Source: CAZKNJ01 sp964554185
GTDB lineage: Bacteria; 4484-113
DNA: 17,133 nt
NCBI GenBank assembly: GCA_964554185.1
Contig: CAZKNJ010000042.1
Span: 1-17,133 of the forward strand
Direction: 5' to 3'
Both the position numbers and the translations under genes were made by a program. Position 1 is the first letter of the stretch; every line of letters begins with the position of its first letter. Positions 13,367-17,133 of the stretch are shown piece by piece. Under the pieces are notes generated by a model, which saw only the letters and a program-made list of their open reading frames with translations, made no database searches and was not told where the DNA came from.

Positions 13367-14473
13367 ATGACCGACCCCAACGAGCTGGTGCGCCCGCACC
13401 TCTTCAAACTGAACCCGTACGTGCCGGGCAAGGCGATCCGGCAGGAGAAGAACATCCTCAAGCTCGCCAGCAACGAGAACCTGCTGGGGCCGCCGGCATC
13501 GGTGGTGAAGGCCATCGCCGAAGCCGCGGCGAATGTGCATTATTACTCCGACGACGGCTCAATGGCCGTGCGCAACAAGCTCTCCGAGAAGTTCAACCTG
13601 CCGCCGGATTGGTTCCTGCCCACCGCCGGCTGCGCCGAGGCCATCTTCTACATCAGCCAGGCGTTCCTTGATCCCGGCGACGAGATTGTGATGGCCCAGC
13701 CCGGCTTCCCCATTTTTCACATCGCCGGAACGGTGCAGAATGCGGTGGTGAACGCGGTGCCGGTGAAGGAGGACTTCATAGCGGATACCGAGAAGATGGC
13801 GGAAGCGGTGAACGGCAAGACCAAGGTCGTCTGGCTGGACAATCCCAATAACCCCTGCAGCACCATCGTGCGGCGCAAGCAGGTGGAGGAGCTTATCAAG
13901 GCCATTGATGGGCGCGCGCTCTTTGTGCACGACGAAGCGTACTTTGATTTCGTTACCGATGCGGGCTATTGCAGCGGGCTGGAATACTTGTCGGACAACA
14001 AGAATGTGATCGTGCTGCGCACTTTCAGCAAGATCTACGGCCTGGCGGGGCTGCGCATCGGCGTGGTCATCGCCCACCCCGACATCATCCAGGCGCTGCA
14101 CAAGGTGCGCATGCCGTTCAACGTCAACGCGCTGGCGCAGGCGGCGCTGCTCGCGGCGGTGGATGACGCGGAGTATTTGAAGCTCTCGGTTTCGCTTACC
14201 GTGCAGATGCGCACGAAGATGAGTGAACTGCTGGACGAATACGGCTTCAAGCACGTTGGGAGCCATACGAACTTCCTGCTGTTTGACGCGCGAGTGGACA
14301 GCGTGGAGCTGGCCAACCTGATGAACGAGCACGGCGTGTTCGTGCGGCCGATGAAGGGCGCGGGGCTGACGAACTGGGTGCGCGCGAGCGTGCCGGCCAA
14401 CGCAGTGGACTGCTACCGCTTCGCCGACACGCTGCTGGCGTGCCAGACCAAACTCACGGGGAACAACGGCTAG
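13367..14473 (+). CDS. hisC: Histidinol-phosphate aminotransferase family protein
   Basis: This is a fold-type I PLP aminotransferase of 368 aa, the normal HisC length. KLASNENLLGPP (32-43) is the substrate loop. LDNPNNP (157-163) gives the cofactor-binding asparagine, and VHDEAYFDF (187-195) gives the PLP-nitrogen aspartate D189. The Schiff-base lysine is K222 in RTFSKIYGLAGLRIG, with R230 nearby, and WVRAS (337-341) carries R339 for the substrate carboxylate. The expected reaction moves an amino group from glutamate to imidazole-acetol phosphate in histidine synthesis. No other his gene is near, so it may instead be an aromatic (phenylalanine/tyrosine) aminotransferase, a common role of stray HisC paralogues. 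It starts immediately after the stop of the 135-aa gene, whose end supplies GAGGAG. Confidence 0.93.
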   Translation: MTDPNELVRPHLFKLNPYVPGKAIRQEKNILKLASNENLLGPPASVVKAIAEAAANVHYYSDDGSMAVRNKLSEKFNLPPDWFLPTAGCAEAIFYISQAFLDPGDEIVMAQPGFPIFHIAGTVQNAVVNAVPVKEDFIADTEKMAEAVNGKTKVVWLDNPNNPCSTIVRRKQVEELIKAIDGRALFVHDEAYFDFVTDAGYCSGLEYLSDNKNVIVLRTFSKIYGLAGLRIGVVIAHPDIIQALHKVRMPFNVNALAQAALLAAVDDAEYLKLSVSLTVQMRTKMSELLDEYGFKHVGSHTNFLLFDARVDSVELANLMNEHGVFVRPMKGAGLTNWVRASVPANAVDCYRFADTLLACQTKLTGNNG

Positions 14474-14502
14474 CCGAATCCATATCCCGATGGGGCGAAG
14501 CT

Positions 14503-15078
14503 ATGGCAGTGCGCATAATCACCGGCGAGCTGAAGGGGCGCGAAGTGTTTCTCCCCAAGAACGCGCGCTACCGCCCCAGCACGCACTTCCTCCGCGAGAT
14601 GCTGTTCTCCATCATCGGCCCCGCCACGGTTGACGGTTGCGTGTTTCTGGATGTCTTCGCTGGGTCGGGAGTCGTGGGGATTGAAGCCATCTCGCGCGGC
14701 GCCGCCAAGAGCATTTTCCTGGAGAAATCGCACCGCAATGCCAGCTGCATCCAGCAGAACCTGGCGCGGCTGGAAGTGGCCGACCGCGGGGTGGTCATGC
14801 AGCTTGACGCCGCCCGCGAACTGCCCAAGGTCGGGCGGGAGCTGGCGAATGGGGAACTCATTGATCTCGCATTCGTGGACCCGCCGTTCAAGGTGCCGGT
14901 GGAAGGGCCGTTCCTTGCATCTCTAGTGCGCAACTCGCACTTGTTTGCGCCGGATTGCCGCATCTACCTGGAAACGCGGGTGAAGCCCGTGGGGATTACC
15001 GACGAACTGGCGGTGGTGGACCAGCGCAATACCAGCAGCAGCGTGCTGACCACCTACCGCCTGCAGAACGCGGGCTAG
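14503..15078 (+). CDS. rsmD: 16S rRNA (guanine966-N2)-methyltransferase RsmD
   Basis: This methylates guanine 966 of 16S rRNA using S-adenosylmethionine. At 191 aa it has the family length. The start ATG at 14503 gives MAVRIITGELKGR, the usual RsmD N-terminus; the longer frame reaches back into hisC and is rejected. RPSTHFLREMLFSII (24-38) matches the family RPT..R.RE.LF.I segment. FLDVFAGSGVVGIEA (48-62) is the SAM-binding motif I, and FVDPPF (124-129) is the catalytic motif IV. It follows hisC by 29 bases on the same strand. Its stop shares CTAG (15075-15078) with the converging glycosyltransferase gene. Confidence 0.93.
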   Translation: MAVRIITGELKGREVFLPKNARYRPSTHFLREMLFSIIGPATVDGCVFLDVFAGSGVVGIEAISRGAAKSIFLEKSHRNASCIQQNLARLEVADRGVVMQLDAARELPKVGRELANGELIDLAFVDPPFKVPVEGPFLASLVRNSHLFAPDCRIYLETRVKPVGITDELAVVDQRNTSSSVLTTYRLQNAG

Positions 15079-16172
15079 GCGAGCTTCTGCGAGGCTTCTT
15101 TCACCGCACGCCTGATGAGCGCAATTACGCGCTTCAGTCCGCCGCCGTCCACCAGCTTGCGCCCGGTGTCCGACTGCCCGCGGCGGAACTCCTCATCGTC
15201 CATCTGCTCCACCGCCGCGGCCAGCACGTCGGCGAAATCCTGTTCAGCCGGCAGCACCGGCACGCCGAATCCGGCGGCGGAGAACTTCCCGGCGGTGGAA
15301 ACCTGGTGCGCCACCACCGGCACCAGCACCAGTGGCACGCCCAGGTGCGACAGCTCATAGAGCGTGAGGCCGCAGGACGCAAGGCCAAAGGGCGCATCCA
15401 GAAACAGCTTATAGAACGCCTTACGGCTATCGGCCAGTGGCCAGGCCTCCACATTGGATGGCAGCTGTCCGTGCAGCAGCCCTTGGTAGCTGGTGATGAA
15501 GGCAAAGCGCCGGTCGCGCAGCGCCTTGCCGCCAAGCGCTTTCACCAGCGCTGGCGCCACCACCACTTCGCCCCCACCGAGAAACACGGGCACAGGCGCG
15601 TCGCCCTGGTGCTTAGCCGGCTTCCAGCGCTTCAGCTGCGTGAGTTCCGGCGGCAGGATGAGATAGTCGGTGCCGATGAAGCGCTTCTGGCCGCCCGTTT
15701 CGCTCTTCAGCGCGCCGAAGGGCGCCAGCAGAGAGTTGACCACGTAGTGGAATTGCGGCGCCCGGTAGCGCGCGCGCTCCATGCGCGGGCTGCGCCGCGT
15801 GTACACGTCCAGCCCGAAGAGCACCGACAGCGGGAAGAGCTGCGGAAAGAAGTCGCGCGCCCAGAACGTGTCGGCAAAATCGTACATGTCAAAGACAACA
15901 ACGTGCGGCTTGTAGAACGGGTAGCGGCGGCGCAGCAGGCCCGCCAGCAGCTTGCGCCGCGATGCCCACTTGAGCTCCCAGGCGGGATGGAACAGCGCCT
16001 CCTCACCCAGGCTGCGCGCGTGCTTCAGCGCGGTTTCGTCGCCCAGCAGGACAACCTGCACGTCGGTGTCCGGCACGCGGCGCAGCGCCTGTGCCAGCGT
16101 GACCGAGCGCGAGAGGTGGCCGTGCCCGAACTCGGCATCGGCGCGGGTCAGCAGAAGTATCCGGTGCGCCAT
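15075..16172 (-). CDS. SpsG/PseG-like GT-B fold glycosyltransferase or nucleotide-sugar hydrolase
   Basis: This 365-aa cytosolic protein is built of two Rossmann-like halves. FGHGHLSRSVTLAQAL (15-30) is the N-terminal glycine/histidine loop typical of PseG, SpsG and MurG-type proteins. The C-terminal half has VFLGGGEVV (196-204) and the nucleotide-sugar site ASCGLTLYELSHLGVP (265-280) followed by VPVVAHQ, close to the family aSxGxTxxEalxLGxPxixxxxxxxQ. It probably handles a UDP- or CMP-sugar for surface polysaccharide or glycan synthesis. No pseudaminic acid gene is beside it, so PseG itself is not claimed. The ATG at 16172 lies 14 bases after the stop of the hydrolase gene, so the two likely form an operon. 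The ribosome-binding site is weak. Confidence 0.85.
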   Translation of the reverse strand: MAHRILLLTRADAEFGHGHLSRSVTLAQALRRVPDTDVQVVLLGDETALKHARSLGEEALFHPAWELKWASRRKLLAGLLRRRYPFYKPHVVVFDMYDFADTFWARDFFPQLFPLSVLFGLDVYTRRSPRMERARYRAPQFHYVVNSLLAPFGALKSETGGQKRFIGTDYLILPPELTQLKRWKPAKHQGDAPVPVFLGGGEVVVAPALVKALGGKALRDRRFAFITSYQGLLHGQLPSNVEAWPLADSRKAFYKLFLDAPFGLASCGLTLYELSHLGVPLVLVPVVAHQVSTAGKFSAAGFGVPVLPAEQDFADVLAAAVEQMDDEEFRRGQSDTGRKLVDGGGLKRVIALIRRAVKEASQKLA

Positions 16173-16186
16173 CGCTTCGCCTGCGC

Positions 16187-17133
16187 CTAGCGGCTCATCA
16201 CATCCTCGTTCCAGAAAGTCAGGCGGTCGTCCACCTGCCAGTGGTAATCAAAGAAGCCCATCGCGGACACGCCGCCGAGCCCCTGCAATTTGAAGTCGTC
16301 GCCCCAGACCATCCAGTCGGGGAAGCCGCTGCCGGAGTAGATGCCCATCACCGCGGGCAGCCGCTTCATCGCCTCCAGGCTGGTGCCGCCCTCCACCAGC
16401 ACGAGGGTCTTCCAGCCCGTCTCTGGATTAGGGTAGATAAACTTGTACGTCAGATCTTGGCCGAAAACAGGCCCTGTGCCGCGAATAGTCACGGCGCTAG
16501 AGCTTGACCTGATGGGCAGCTTATCCTGCAGCCTGGCAGTGACGGCGTTGCAGTCGGGGCCGCCCAGCAATACGAGGTTAATTCGTTGCCACAACGGGCT
16601 GGTGAAATCCACTGCGGTGTCGGCATAAACCGAAGTCCGGCCGTTGGCCCGGTACCACCACTGGTAGGCGTAGAGCCGCGCCAGTTGCAGGTTCCATTCG
16701 GTCTGCTCGGGCGTGCCGGTAGTGCCGTAGACCAGCACGAATGGCTTCATCAGCGCCTGCTTCCAGGGGCCGTAGGTTTCCGGCGTCTTGGCTGGCAGTT
16801 GCGGCTCGTAGGCCTCGCGCCGCTCCCAGTGCAGGTACTTGGTGGCGAGCACAACCGTGCTGTCTTCGGTCGTGTCCACGGTCAGCACATCGCGGTCAAT
16901 CTGAACCGTGATGTCACCGGGAGCGAGAAGCTCCGGCGCGAGGTCAAGTTGCAGCGCCTGCACATTGGCGGTAGTGACCTTCACGGTCATGGGCGAAACC
17001 ACCTCCGCGCGGACGACGAGGTCGTCATACACCTGCACGGGCTCCAGCACCTTCACCCAGTAGGCGCCGTCGCTGATCGAGTAGTTGTGGGTGCGGAACA
17101 CCACCTTCTTCGGCCACGGATTGCGCACGTGCG
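16187..17133 (-). CDS. C-terminal part of a probable alpha/beta hydrolase (prolyl-oligopeptidase-like), partial
   Basis: The frame is open to the right edge, so the true start lies outside; the GTG at 17128 is not believed to be the start. About 315 residues are visible. RNPWPKKVVFRTHNYSISDGAYWVKVLEP near the left, then VKVTTANVQALQLDL, VLVYGTTGT, WWYRANGR, INLVLLGGPDCN and a final FIYPNPETGWKTLVLVEGG resemble the C-terminal accessory region of large exported planctomycete/armatimonad-type esterases and S9-like peptidases; this is from memory, without a search. The catalytic serine would lie in the missing part. It is followed 14 bases later by the glycosyltransferase. Confidence 0.75.
   Translation of the reverse strand, partial: HVRNPWPKKVVFRTHNYSISDGAYWVKVLEPVQVYDDLVVRAEVVSPMTVKVTTANVQALQLDLAPELLAPGDITVQIDRDVLTVDTTEDSTVVLATKYLHWERREAYEPQLPAKTPETYGPWKQALMKPFVLVYGTTGTPEQTEWNLQLARLYAYQWWYRANGRTSVYADTAVDFTSPLWQRINLVLLGGPDCNAVTARLQDKLPIRSSSSAVTIRGTGPVFGQDLTYKFIYPNPETGWKTLVLVEGGTSLEAMKRLPAVMGIYSGSGFPDWMVWGDDFKLQGLGGVSAMGFFDYHWQVDDRLTFWNEDVMSR

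Noticed and set aside
14440..14502. Earlier start for rsmD overlapping hisC
   Set aside because: The family N-terminus begins at MAVRIITGELKGR (14503); the extra residues would be a shadow of the hisC end.
15075..16172. Calling this gene PseG (pseudaminic acid pathway)
   Set aside because: The nucleotide-sugar motifs fit a wider SpsG/PseG/MurG-like group, and no other pseudaminic acid gene is present.

Overview
The window comes from a G+C-rich bacterium with compact gene packing: two convergent pairs share the four bases of a CTAG palindrome as both stop codons, and a third is 6 bases apart. No ribosomal RNA or phylogenetic marker is present, so the phylum cannot be fixed. Tandem PKD and beta-propeller repeats, dockerin-like calcium loops and a planctomycete/armatimonad-style hydrolase C-terminus suggest an uncultured soil or water bacterium of that general kind; this is a guess from style, not a placement. 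Most genes are housekeeping or metabolic. I found no CRISPR array, transposase, integrase or prophage module.

Left part (1-5.7 kb). After the tail of a gene entering from the left comes a visibly less G+C-rich hypothetical gene (222-779) facing an orphan HicB-like gene (819-998). Short hairpin-forming repeats lie on either side of this pair. Next is a minus-strand operon: a methylglutaconyl-CoA-hydratase-like crotonase, a biotin carboxylase and a separate biotin carrier protein. Together these look like part of leucine (or another branched acyl-CoA) breakdown, with the carboxylase alpha subunit split in two and no carboxyltransferase beside it. A thioredoxin-type arsenate reductase faces a secreted protein of unknown function, and tRNA-Ser(GGA) follows.

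Middle part (5.7-9.4 kb). A WYL-domain regulator has a clear promoter with a palindrome over its -35 box. It converges on glyA (serine hydroxymethyltransferase). glyA is divergent from a secreted FTP/PepSY-like protein whose promoter appears to be leaderless.

Right part (9.4-17.1 kb). The secreted protein is followed by a large lipoprotein (dockerin-like loops, two PKD domains, a seven-repeat propeller) whose stop overlaps the start of a geranylgeranyl-reductase-family flavoprotein. A new promoter then drives a small unknown protein, a HisC-family aminotransferase and RsmD. Converging from the right are an SpsG/PseG-like glycosyltransferase and the C-terminal part of a probable exported alpha/beta hydrolase that runs off the window.

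The least explained block is 8.3-12.9 kb: secreted FTP-like protein, propeller lipoprotein and flavoprotein. I would not call it a proven system, but it is the part most worth following up.
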